DNA of 5,140 nt from Bacteroidota bacterium. GTDB lineage: Bacteria > Bacteroidota > Ignavibacteria > Ignavibacteriales > Melioribacteraceae. The translations under genes were made by a program, and so were the position numbers. Positions within the stretch are counted from its first letter, which is position 1. Each line of letters opens with the position of its first letter. A model generated the notes under the pieces. The model was not told the origin of the DNA. It saw only the letters and a program-made list of their open reading frames with translations, and made no database searches. This document shows, in pieces, positions 1-5,140 of this stretch. The stretch lies in contig JAEXOD010000198.1 in assembly GCA_023447335.1 (NCBI GenBank), forward strand, positions 1 through 5,140, given 5' to 3'.

Positions 1-578
1 GCGTTAATACTTCCCTTCGTAATAATAATTCCTAACACTGCAGCAACAATTCCTAAACCCGGAAATGCATCACCTGTTTTTTGAAGTATAGCGGCAATAG
101 GTTTTGTTTCACTTTCAAAGGTTTCTATTTCCGTATCCATCAAAGCTTCAATTTCATGAGGCGGAACGCCTCCTGAAAGCATTACTTTCAAAGTATCACA
201 GAAAAATGTTACTGCAATTTTATTGCTTAAAAACTTTTGATTCTTAGATAAAATTTCACTTGCTTCAGGTTTTTCAATATGCTTCTCAACTGCTAAAAGA
301 CCGTCTCTTTGAGCAACCAAGAAAAGATCGTAAAAAGATTTAAGCAATTCCATATAATCCTCTTTATGAGGATGTTTGGCACTCATAGCTTTTGGAATTG
401 AAGCAACAATTTTTTTTACAACAGGTAAAGGAGCAGAAATTAGCAAACTTCCTACTGCAGCACCCACAATAACAATATATTCATTTATCTGTACTAAAGT
501 ACCTAATTGACCGCCTACCATTACAAAGCCGATTACGATACTTGCTAATACTACAACTGCGCCTATTATAATAAACAT
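1..578 (-). CDS. motA: Flagellar motor stator protein MotA (partial, N-terminal 192 codons)
   Basis: MotA forms, with MotB, the proton- (or sodium-) conducting stator that pushes on the rotor protein FliG. The reading frame starts at ATG 578-576 and stays open to the window edge, so the C-terminal third is missing. Visible features are a first hydrophobic helix (about residues 1-20), the MVGGQLG motif (20-26), a second helix (about 34-49), a cytoplasmic loop with GLLAVEKHIE (93-102) and IEALMDTEIE (143-152), and the start of the third helix at FPGLGIVAAVLG (172-183). Glu98 and Pro173 fall at the same numbers as the functionally important Glu98 and Pro173 of E. coli MotA. The position matching E. 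coli Arg90 is Gln90, followed by Arg91. The start lies 5 nt after the stop of the REC-Hpt gene, without a Shine-Dalgarno site. motB is expected beyond the left edge. The E. coli-like MotA type is clear from the alignment from memory, and identification is confident. Confidence 0.94.
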   Translation of the reverse strand, partial: MFIIIGAVVVLASIVIGFVMVGGQLGTLVQINEYIVIVGAAVGSLLISAPLPVVKKIVASIPKAMSAKHPHKEDYMELLKSFYDLFLVAQRDGLLAVEKHIEKPEASEILSKNQKFLSNKIAVTFFCDTLKVMLSGGVPPHEIEALMDTEIETFESETKPIAAILQKTGDAFPGLGIVAAVLGIIITKGSIN

Positions 579-583
579 ATAAT

Positions 584-1297
584 TTAACTATTGTTTTTAA
601 CATCTTTTTTAATTTGTTCAATCTTTTGTAACAATTGCCCAACCTTCATTTCAATAAACATCCAATCGTTTTGGCTCTCGATATTTCTATCCATAATATC
701 CGAGCTTAACTCTGTAAGTATCGGATAACCGATTGTACCTCCTGCCCCTTTTATTTCATGAATAATCATTTTTAACAATGATTGATTCCTTTTCATCAAA
801 GCTTCTGTTAACATCTGACGTTTTGCAGGAAACGATTCTATAAAAAACTTGCGCAAATGATTTTGAACTTCTCTTGTATCAGTTGATGAAAAAGCTTTTT
901 TGCTTGCCTTAAACAAATCGGCACCTAAAAGCTCGTTCATATTTTTAATTATTGCATCATCTTTTATCGGTTTAGATATAACTCTATCCGCACCGGCTTC
1001 TATTGCTGCTAAAACATTGCTTTTGGCAGTATTGGCGCTAATAACAATAACAGGAATATCTTTAATATCTTTAAGTACTTTTTTTACCTGAAGCATCTTT
1101 AAACCGTCAAAATTTGGCATCATCAGATCTAAAAATATAATATCAGGTTTAAACTCAGATGTAATCTGAATTCCCTGTAACCCGTCTGCACATGTAACTA
1201 CTTCAAAATCATAATCTTCCAAAAATGATTTTAACGAAGTTAAAATAACATCCGAATCATCAACAATAAGTACTTTAATCTTCCGTTTTTCTTGCAT
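584..1297 (-). CDS. Response regulator with receiver (REC) and C-terminal Hpt domain
   Basis: This 237-residue protein has two phosphotransfer modules and no visible output or kinase domain. The receiver domain spans about residues 6-124. It has the acidic pair Asp13-Asp14, the phosphoacceptor Asp57 in FLDLMMPNFDG, Ser87 and the conserved Lys109-Pro110. The second domain (about 140-235) is helical and carries HEIKGAGGTIGYP (180-192), a classical Hpt motif in which His180 would be the phosphorylated residue. Such proteins pass phosphate between a sensor kinase and another receiver, or act as a phosphate sink. ATG 1297 is the only plausible start, because no other ATG, GTG or TTG occurs before the first receiver strand. 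It overlaps the end of csrA by 23 nt and ends 5 nt before motA, so it is almost certainly co-expressed with both. No Shine-Dalgarno site is seen. Its partners cannot be read from this window. A link to motility control is inferred from position only. Confidence 0.92.
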   Translation of the reverse strand: MQEKRKIKVLIVDDSDVILTSLKSFLEDYDFEVVTCADGLQGIQITSEFKPDIIFLDLMMPNFDGLKMLQVKKVLKDIKDIPVIVISANTAKSNVLAAIEAGADRVISKPIKDDAIIKNMNELLGADLFKASKKAFSSTDTREVQNHLRKFFIESFPAKRQMLTEALMKRNQSLLKMIIHEIKGAGGTIGYPILTELSSDIMDRNIESQNDWMFIEMKVGQLLQKIEQIKKDVKNNS

Positions 1298-1541
1298 TAA
1301 GTACGTTTAGTTTATTAACCGTAAGTTGTTTAATGTCCTGTTCAGGTTTATCGGTACTCCTTTTTGCAGCTTCTACAGCGTAGTCTTTTACTTTTTCATA
1401 AATTTCTTCGCGATAAATCTTTACATCATTTGGAGCATCAATGCCAAGTTTTATTTGGTTTTCATTAATTGCCAAGACATTTATTATAATGTCGTTACCG
1501 ATACGTATTTTTTCATTTATTCTTCTGGTAAGTACAAGCAT
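1275..1541 (-). CDS. csrA: Carbon storage / translational regulator CsrA, C-terminally extended
   Basis: CsrA is a small dimeric RNA-binding protein that binds GGA motifs in mRNA leaders, often blocking ribosome access; in many flagellated bacteria it represses flagellin translation. The core is unmistakable: MLVLTRRINEKIRIG at the N-terminus, LGIDAPNDVKIYREEIYEKV at 32-51, with Leu4 and Arg44 at the positions of the RNA-contacting residues of E. coli CsrA. The protein has 88 residues against about 61 in E. coli. The extra tail (about 62-88) is polar and charged. In FliW-containing bacteria such as Bacillus subtilis, a CsrA C-terminal extension forms the FliW binding surface, so the tail fits the fliW gene directly upstream. 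Its ATG is 2 nt after the fliW stop, preceded by A-rich sequence rather than a Shine-Dalgarno site. Its last codons overlap the following response regulator gene by 23 nt. Confidence 0.97.
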   Translation of the reverse strand: MLVLTRRINEKIRIGNDIIINVLAINENQIKLGIDAPNDVKIYREEIYEKVKDYAVEAAKRSTDKPEQDIKQLTVNKLNVLNARKTED

Positions 1542-1543
1542 TT

Positions 1544-1927
1544 TTATTTTTCTACAAATAACTTATAATCAATCTGGTAATTATCAATATCTAATATTTT
1601 TTGAAATCCGACTTTCTCATTCTGGCTTATATAAACCGGAGCTTTAAGATTTACGGTTATATTTAACGGATTTTTATCCATTCTTACTATTCCGAATGCT
1701 TCATATCCGTTTATCTGCGGATAATTTTCTTCAAGCAAACGAACGGAAAACAGTGGGAACATTATTTCGGGTTCCTCAATATTTGTTAACCAATAAAATA
1801 ATCCGTCTTCTTCTGTAATTAATATGTACTTGTGATATTCGCTAAAACCGAATATACCTTCTTTAAATTCGATGATTATTTCTTCATCAAATTGTAGCTT
1901 GCCAAATTGTTTTGTTGTAATTTCCAT
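1544..1927 (-). CDS. fliW: Flagellar assembly factor FliW
   Basis: FliW binds CsrA and relieves its repression of flagellar mRNA; when flagellin accumulates it sequesters FliW and frees CsrA, giving homeostatic control. Family features seen here (numbered from the ATG) are GIFGF at 24-28, the YWLTNIEEPEIMFPLF stretch at 45-60, and NITVNLKAPVYIS at 89-101 followed by a conserved-looking C-terminal strand pattern. The length of 127 residues is slightly short of the 140-150 common in the family. I chose ATG 1927-1925. An in-frame TTG at 1933 would add two residues, but other FliW proteins start at this strand and neither start has a Shine-Dalgarno site. It lies 55 nt after flgL, the largest gap in the cluster, and 2 nt before csrA. 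This fliW-csrA pairing after flgK-flgL is a well-known arrangement in spirochaetes and Firmicutes. Confidence 0.94.
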   Translation of the reverse strand: MEITTKQFGKLQFDEEIIIEFKEGIFGFSEYHKYILITEEDGLFYWLTNIEEPEIMFPLFSVRLLEENYPQINGYEAFGIVRMDKNPLNITVNLKAPVYISQNEKVGFQKILDIDNYQIDYKLFVEK

Positions 1928-1982
1928 TTTCAAAATTAAGTTTTATGAACTATAATAATTTTTATTTAATCAATATACTAAA
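1928..1982. other. Intergenic gap between flgL and fliW
   Basis: These 55 nt form the only noticeable gap in the cluster and are almost entirely A and T. No convincing -35/-10 pair was seen. The sequence TAATTTTG just before the fliW start resembles a Bacteroidota -7 element but would leave no room for a leader and has no partner at the right spacing. No GC-rich terminator stem is present. Read-through from flgL into fliW is the simplest view. Confidence 0.5.
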
Positions 1983-3233
1983 TTATAAGTAATCTAACAA
2001 TGATTTTGGTAAAAGTGTTGAAGAAATTTTATAAGTTAAATCAAGACTATACTGTTTTTCCTGTAATTCTATTGCAAGTTGAGCTACATCCACGTCTTTT
2101 TCTTTCGAAACAAGCTCTTGTAATGTTATACTTTGATTTTTATTTAATTCTTGTGTATCTGTTAATCTATTTCTAAAACTCCCCAATTCAGATATTCTAT
2201 TAATCAAATGCTTCTCAAAATCCGCTATTAATTGAATATGCTCCTTATCCGGTATAACTCCGGTATCCAAAGTGTTAGATATGGATTTTAAAATATTAAA
2301 GATATCCGATTTCTGTGACAAGTCGGAATTAACAGTTGCAGGGTTATTTTTTTCGGTCAACGATTGCAAATCAAATACTAAATTAATTTTATTTGTTTCG
2401 TCTGTAATTTTTATATCATTCGGTAAATTTCCGTCTACAGTCTGTAATGAACCTGTTGAAGCATTGTAAGCCAATGAGGCACTACCGTTAGTAACTACTG
2501 CACTTGAAGGGTCTAAAACGGAATAATCCATTGTATAATTATTGGCAGCCGTTTTTGTATATGATACAACAAAACTATATTCTGTTCCTTCAGCGTTATA
2601 GATCGAGGATGTAATGGTTTCGGTATCGCCGATTGCGCTCCCGCTGTTTAAATTACCTTTATGCTTAAGAACGCTTGCAAACAAATCCTTAGCGTTCATA
2701 TTAATCTTTTGTTCAGTGTAGTTTGAAATTTTTATTTTATGATCAGCGTCTATTCTACCACTTTTAAATTCAACCAATTCATTGGAAGAATTGAAACCAA
2801 CCGGCGCAGTACTATTATCAGAACCGCCAAATAAAAATTGCCCGTCAAAGGATGTATTTGCCAAATCTAAAATTGAGTTTAACGATGAACGAACTTTATC
2901 GGCATACTGCGGCAAATTATCCATTACCGTAGCATTATTTGCATCAGTTAAATCCCTCATTACCTTTTGTATCTCATCTTTTATGCCTTCTAATGCAGTC
3001 GAGCTGTTATCAATATAAGCCAAACCCGCATCGATGTTTTTTTCAAAAACATTAAATGTTTCGATTTGTCCGCTCATCCTCAAAACCCTACTTGTTCCTA
3101 AAGGCTCATCAGATGGTTTATTTATTCTGCTTTGCGAAACTAACTGTTTTTGAATAGTGGCTAAATCAGATTTTGACTTTGCCAAAATATTCAAATAAGT
3201 TGATTGTATATTTCTATCAGATACTCGTATCAT
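1983..3233 (-). CDS. flgL: Flagellar hook-filament junction protein FlgL (HAP3), with extra middle domain
   Basis: FlgL is the second junction protein, sitting between FlgK and the flagellin filament, and is exported by the flagellar type III apparatus. The flagellin-like N-terminal helix is clear (IRVSDRNIQSTYLN, then LVSQSRINKPSDEP at 31-44), as is the C-terminal coiled-coil region ending in DVAQLAIELQEKQYSLDLTY (382-401). FDGQFLFGG (129-137) matches the usual FlgL turn before the outer domain. At 416 residues it is about 100 longer than Salmonella FlgL (317), and the surplus is explained by a segment at about residues 197-305 that resembles the hook protein FlgE (FlaE-type) domain. The ATG is 2 nt after the flgK stop and shares a 12-nt junction with flgN-flgK. 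No signal peptide or membrane segment is present, as expected for an export substrate. Confidence 0.94.
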   Translation of the reverse strand: MIRVSDRNIQSTYLNILAKSKSDLATIQKQLVSQSRINKPSDEPLGTSRVLRMSGQIETFNVFEKNIDAGLAYIDNSSTALEGIKDEIQKVMRDLTDANNATVMDNLPQYADKVRSSLNSILDLANTSFDGQFLFGGSDNSTAPVGFNSSNELVEFKSGRIDADHKIKISNYTEQKINMNAKDLFASVLKHKGNLNSGSAIGDTETITSSIYNAEGTEYSFVVSYTKTAANNYTMDYSVLDPSSAVVTNGSASLAYNASTGSLQTVDGNLPNDIKITDETNKINLVFDLQSLTEKNNPATVNSDLSQKSDIFNILKSISNTLDTGVIPDKEHIQLIADFEKHLINRISELGSFRNRLTDTQELNKNQSITLQELVSKEKDVDVAQLAIELQEKQYSLDLTYKISSTLLPKSLLDYL

Positions 3234-3235
3234 AA

Positions 3236-4594
3236 TTACACCATGTTTAATAATGTTTGTAACATCTCATCGGCAATGTTAATTAATTTTGCCGAAGCTT
3301 CATATGACCTTTGAAACTTGAGCACATCCGTCATCTCTTCATCCAAAGAAACTCCGGAATAATTCGATTTCTGCTCTTGTAACTGCGAAACTACTAGATC
3401 AAATGACTCTGAATTCTGGTCTTGCAATACTTTCTCGTATGCTATCGAGCTAACTAAATTGGAATAGCTATCGCTTATTGTAAGCCCGTCTGATAGTTTT
3501 TTTGTCTTTAATGAAGCAATACTTTTAGCTATTGAATTATTTCCGTCTGTTCCGTCTGCACTCACTGCTATCTTGTTTACATCGCTTAAAATTTCGCTAT
3601 TTATTTCAAGATATCCGTTTTCGTAATCACTAAAAAATTTAATATTTGTTTCAGGCGGTTTCGTTGTAGTATAACCTTGAGAATGTAATAAATTCACTTG
3701 ATCAAAAACATTTCTTAATACATTATCTAACTGCGTTTGATAAGATTTTAATGTTTGATTATACGATTTTTGCATTGCTGCAAGTTCACCGGATTGAACG
3801 CTTATATTTGCCGCACCGTCTGCGGTTTTAATTAAAAGTTTACCATTTTCTTGAACAGCTTTTAATTCTATTTTATTTAGCCTTCCTACAACATAAACGC
3901 CGCCGATTGAGACATTTGCAACATTGTTTTCATCCGTTATAACAGTTACGTCTGTTAATTTACTAAGTTCTTCTAAAGCTTTGTCTCTATTATCCAACAA
4001 ATCATTTGCTTGATTTCCCAGAATTGAAGCTTCATAAATTTGTTTATTTAGAGTATTTATTTGTGCTATATAATTATTTATATTAGTTACTGTATCTACG
4101 GCTTCTTTACCTAAATCAAGTTTTTGAGTTTCGAAACCTTCATAAACACTTCTACCCTTTACCGAAAGTTTTTGTGCATTCTGAATTACACTAGTTCTTA
4201 ACGGAACCGAAGTAGGATTTAAAGAAAGCTCTTCAAAAGAATTTAAAAAACCGTTCAATAAATTCGATAATCCCAAATCTGAAGGTTCAGACAAAAGTGA
4301 TTCGGTTTGACTTATTATTGTTGACTGTTTTTCAGCCTGCTTTTGCAAACTGTTATATCTAATAATCTGATTATCCAATGCTTGGTTTTTAAGTCTTTGA
4401 ATATATTCAAGTTTTACGCCTTTTCCTATTGTTAAATTACTGTAGTAATCAGGCTTCTCCGGTCCTAAAACAACACGCTGTCTTACATAATTGGGATTAT
4501 TTGCGTTAGCAATGTTATTTGATGTAACCGATAATGCTTTTTGATACACCGAAAGACTTTTTGACGTAATGTCAAACAATGAATTAATTGCCAT
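3236..4594 (-). CDS. flgK: Flagellar hook-associated protein FlgK (HAP1)
   Basis: FlgK is the first hook-filament junction protein, assembled on the finished hook before FlgL and the filament. The N-terminal rod/hook-family signature is complete: SLFDITSKSLSVYQKAL (5-21) and SNNIANANNPNYVRQR (25-40). The FlgK-type D1 elements follow, including LLDNRDKALEELSKLTDV (199-216), QLDNVLRNVFDQVNLLHSQG (288-307), and the C-terminal family block GVSLDEEMTDVLKFQRSYEA (414-433) continuing to a Leu-rich end. At 452 residues it is shorter than Salmonella FlgK (about 547), meaning reduced outer domains and not a truncation, since both termini are intact. The ATG lies 2 nt after the flgN stop. AAAGGTG (4600-4606) forms a Shine-Dalgarno site that overlaps the flgN end, so translation is probably coupled. 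The placement beside flgN fits chaperone and client co-expression. Confidence 0.96.
   Translation of the reverse strand: MAINSLFDITSKSLSVYQKALSVTSNNIANANNPNYVRQRVVLGPEKPDYYSNLTIGKGVKLEYIQRLKNQALDNQIIRYNSLQKQAEKQSTIISQTESLLSEPSDLGLSNLLNGFLNSFEELSLNPTSVPLRTSVIQNAQKLSVKGRSVYEGFETQKLDLGKEAVDTVTNINNYIAQINTLNKQIYEASILGNQANDLLDNRDKALEELSKLTDVTVITDENNVANVSIGGVYVVGRLNKIELKAVQENGKLLIKTADGAANISVQSGELAAMQKSYNQTLKSYQTQLDNVLRNVFDQVNLLHSQGYTTTKPPETNIKFFSDYENGYLEINSEILSDVNKIAVSADGTDGNNSIAKSIASLKTKKLSDGLTISDSYSNLVSSIAYEKVLQDQNSESFDLVVSQLQEQKSNYSGVSLDEEMTDVLKFQRSYEASAKLINIADEMLQTLLNMV
3239..3242 (-). promoter_or_regulatory. Short GGTG ribosome binding element of flgL
   Basis: GGTG on the minus strand, 5 nt before the flgL ATG. 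It is a short match to the anti-Shine-Dalgarno CACC and overlaps the terminal Val codon of flgK. It is weaker than the flgK site, but it lies in the same 12-nt junction. Confidence 0.4.
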
Positions 4595-4596
4595 AA

Positions 4597-5052
4597 TTAC
4601 ACCTTTCTATCAAATAATGATCGGTTTTTATCTTGATAAACAATCCCCATTAGGCTTGTAATAAACTGTCTTGAGTGTTCAATTAAAAACAAATTCTGTC
4701 GGTTCACATTCATTACTTCGATTGTCATCTTTTTTATTACTTTCTCGTAATTTGATAAAAGTTTTAATGTTTTTTCATCAACAACAGATTTAAATGTTTT
4801 AATAAAAGCAGAAAGTTTAAAATCGCTTCCCGGTTTTCCGCTAATTTTATATATTTCCGCCATTTTATTCAACCGCTCGTTTTCAGCATTTTTAACGGCT
4901 CTAATAAATCTTTCTTCATCGCTAATTGCTTTTACCAATTGCTCATCATTCATTTTTATTAAAGCTTCTTGCTTAAGTTTTGCATTTTGCAATAATTGCT
5001 CTAAACTTAAACGTAACTTTTCGAGTACAAGTAATAAGTCTTTAGGATTCAT
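4597..5052 (-). CDS. flgN: FlgN-family flagellar export chaperone
   Basis: FlgN is a cytoplasmic helical chaperone that keeps FlgK and FlgL unfolded and delivers them to the export gate. The 151-residue protein is almost wholly predicted helix, rich in Leu, Lys and Glu, without signal peptide or membrane segment. The typical FlgN C-terminal helix is visible as NRQNLFLIEHSRQFI (116-130), followed by a disordered-looking tail ending DRKV. Sequence conservation in this family is low, so the call rests on length, helix pattern, this motif and its place directly before flgK and flgL. The ATG has the best ribosome binding site in the window, GGGAGAG at 5058-5064. The gene starts inside the transglycosylase gene (11-nt overlap). 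The first 13 residues, rich in Leu and Lys, are a standard helix start. Confidence 0.85.
   Translation of the reverse strand: MNPKDLLLVLEKLRLSLEQLLQNAKLKQEALIKMNDEQLVKAISDEERFIRAVKNAENERLNKMAEIYKISGKPGSDFKLSAFIKTFKSVVDEKTLKLLSNYEKVIKKMTIEVMNVNRQNLFLIEHSRQFITSLMGIVYQDKNRSLFDRKV
4600..4606 (-). promoter_or_regulatory. Ribosome binding site of flgK
   Basis: AAAGGTG on the minus strand, 5 nt before the flgK ATG. Its last three bases are the terminal Val codon of flgN, so the flgN end doubles as the flgK ribosome binding site, consistent with translational coupling. Confidence 0.65.
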
Positions 5053-5140
5053 TTTCGCTCTCCCAATTTTTTAGATATCCAAAAACACGAGCAACGTATT
5101 GCTTTGTTTCGGTAAACGGCGGTACACCGTTATATTTATT
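5042..5140 (-). CDS. SLT-type lytic transglycosylase, C-terminal fragment (flagellar muramidase)
   Basis: Only the last 32 codons are in the window; the frame enters at the right edge and stops at TAA 5044-5042. The peptide contains YNGVPPFTETKQYVARVFGY, matching the end of the soluble lytic transglycosylase (Slt/GEWL-like) domain, where the pattern Gly-x-Pro-Pro-x-x-Glu-Thr-x-x-Tyr-Val precedes the final helix. These enzymes cleave the MurNAc-GlcNAc bond of peptidoglycan, making a 1,6-anhydro end. Directly before flgN-flgK-flgL, it is likely the wall-opening enzyme for the flagellar rod, either alone or as the second domain of a FlgJ-like protein; the missing N-terminus prevents a choice, so I give no gene symbol. 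It overlaps flgN by 11 nt. Confidence 0.82.
   Translation of the reverse strand, partial: NKYNGVPPFTETKQYVARVFGYLKNWESENES
5058..5064 (-). promoter_or_regulatory. Ribosome binding site of flgN
   Basis: GGGAGAG on the minus strand, 5 nt before the flgN ATG, inside the last codons of the transglycosylase gene. It is the strongest Shine-Dalgarno-like sequence in the window and supports the chosen flgN start. Confidence 0.75.
5061..5085 (-). promoter_or_regulatory. Candidate CsrA binding region at the flgN start
   Basis: Two GGA motifs lie here on the minus strand. One (5078-5080) sits at the start of an 8-nt loop, GGATATCT, between TTTTT (5081-5085) and AAAAA (5068-5072), so it could be presented in a weak AU hairpin. 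The other (5061-5063) overlaps the flgN ribosome binding site, 14 nt further on. CsrA targets typically combine a GGA in a hairpin loop with one over the Shine-Dalgarno site. The bases also encode transglycosylase residues, so they may be coincidental. This is a prediction only. Confidence 0.3.

Noticed and set aside
409..418. Run of eight A on the coding strand in motA as a slippage or frameshift site
   Set aside because: The MotA reading frame is intact and conserved on both sides (Val-Lys-Lys-Ile), so there is no evidence of a programmed or accidental frameshift.
900..1091. Plus-strand open frame of 63 codons opposite the receiver/Hpt gene
   Set aside because: It lies antisense to a confident gene, has no ribosome binding site, and its hydrophobic sequence is a by-product of the opposite strand's codons.
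1326..1647. Two overlapping plus-strand open frames opposite csrA and fliW
   Set aside because: Their Phe/Tyr/Ile-rich composition is that of the reverse complement of Lys/Asn/Glu-rich genes, and they have no recognisable domain.
1925..1933. TTG start at 1933 for fliW
   Set aside because: The ATG two codons later matches the family start better, and neither has a Shine-Dalgarno site to favour TTG.
1928..1982. Promoter or terminator in the flgL-fliW gap
   Set aside because: There is only AT-rich sequence with short imperfect matches: the ATTTA/TAAAT repeat is too weak for a terminator, and promoter-like elements have wrong spacing.
2272..3018. Plus-strand open frames (2272-2469 and 2782-3018) opposite flgL
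   Set aside because: Both are antisense to a well-supported gene and lack start signals or family features.

Overview
This 5.1 kb window is a single, tightly packed flagellar gene cluster read entirely on the minus strand, so it runs from right to left in these coordinates. The DNA is AT-rich, and the products are those of a motile, didderm-type bacterium. FliW and an extended CsrA are present together, the MotA is of the E. coli type, and several genes lack a recognisable Shine-Dalgarno site. This combination would fit a flagellated member of the Bacteroidota/Ignavibacteria (FCB) side of the tree, but the lineage call is an inference and is weak.

Layout in transcription order: (1) 5140-5042, the C-terminal end of an SLT-type lytic transglycosylase, presumably the flagellar muramidase; (2) 5052-4597, flgN, the chaperone for the hook-filament junction proteins; (3) 4594-3236, flgK; (4) 3233-1983, flgL; (5) 1927-1544, fliW; (6) 1541-1275, csrA; (7) 1297-584, a two-domain phosphorelay protein with a receiver (REC) and a histidine phosphotransfer (Hpt) domain; (8) 578-1, the first 192 codons of motA, cut by the window edge. 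Genes overlap by 11 or 23 nt or are separated by 2 to 5 nt. The only real gap is 55 nt between flgL and fliW, and no convincing promoter or terminator was seen in it. No stretch over 300 bases is without a gene, and there are no RNA genes, mobile elements or CRISPR arrays.

The genes follow the late steps of flagellum building. A muramidase opens peptidoglycan, FlgN delivers FlgK and FlgL to cap the hook, FliW and CsrA couple filament-protein levels to translation of flagellar mRNA, and MotA with the usual MotB partner powers rotation. The unexpected member is the REC-Hpt protein between csrA and motA, which has neither a kinase nor a DNA-binding output domain.

Points worth a second look: the REC-Hpt protein; a roughly 100-residue insert in FlgL that resembles the FlgE (FlaE-type) hook-protein domain; a possible CsrA binding site with two GGA motifs over the flgN start; an identical 12-nt stop/start junction used twice (flgN-flgK and flgK-flgL); the CsrA C-terminal extension; and Gln instead of Arg at the MotA position matching E. 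coli Arg90.
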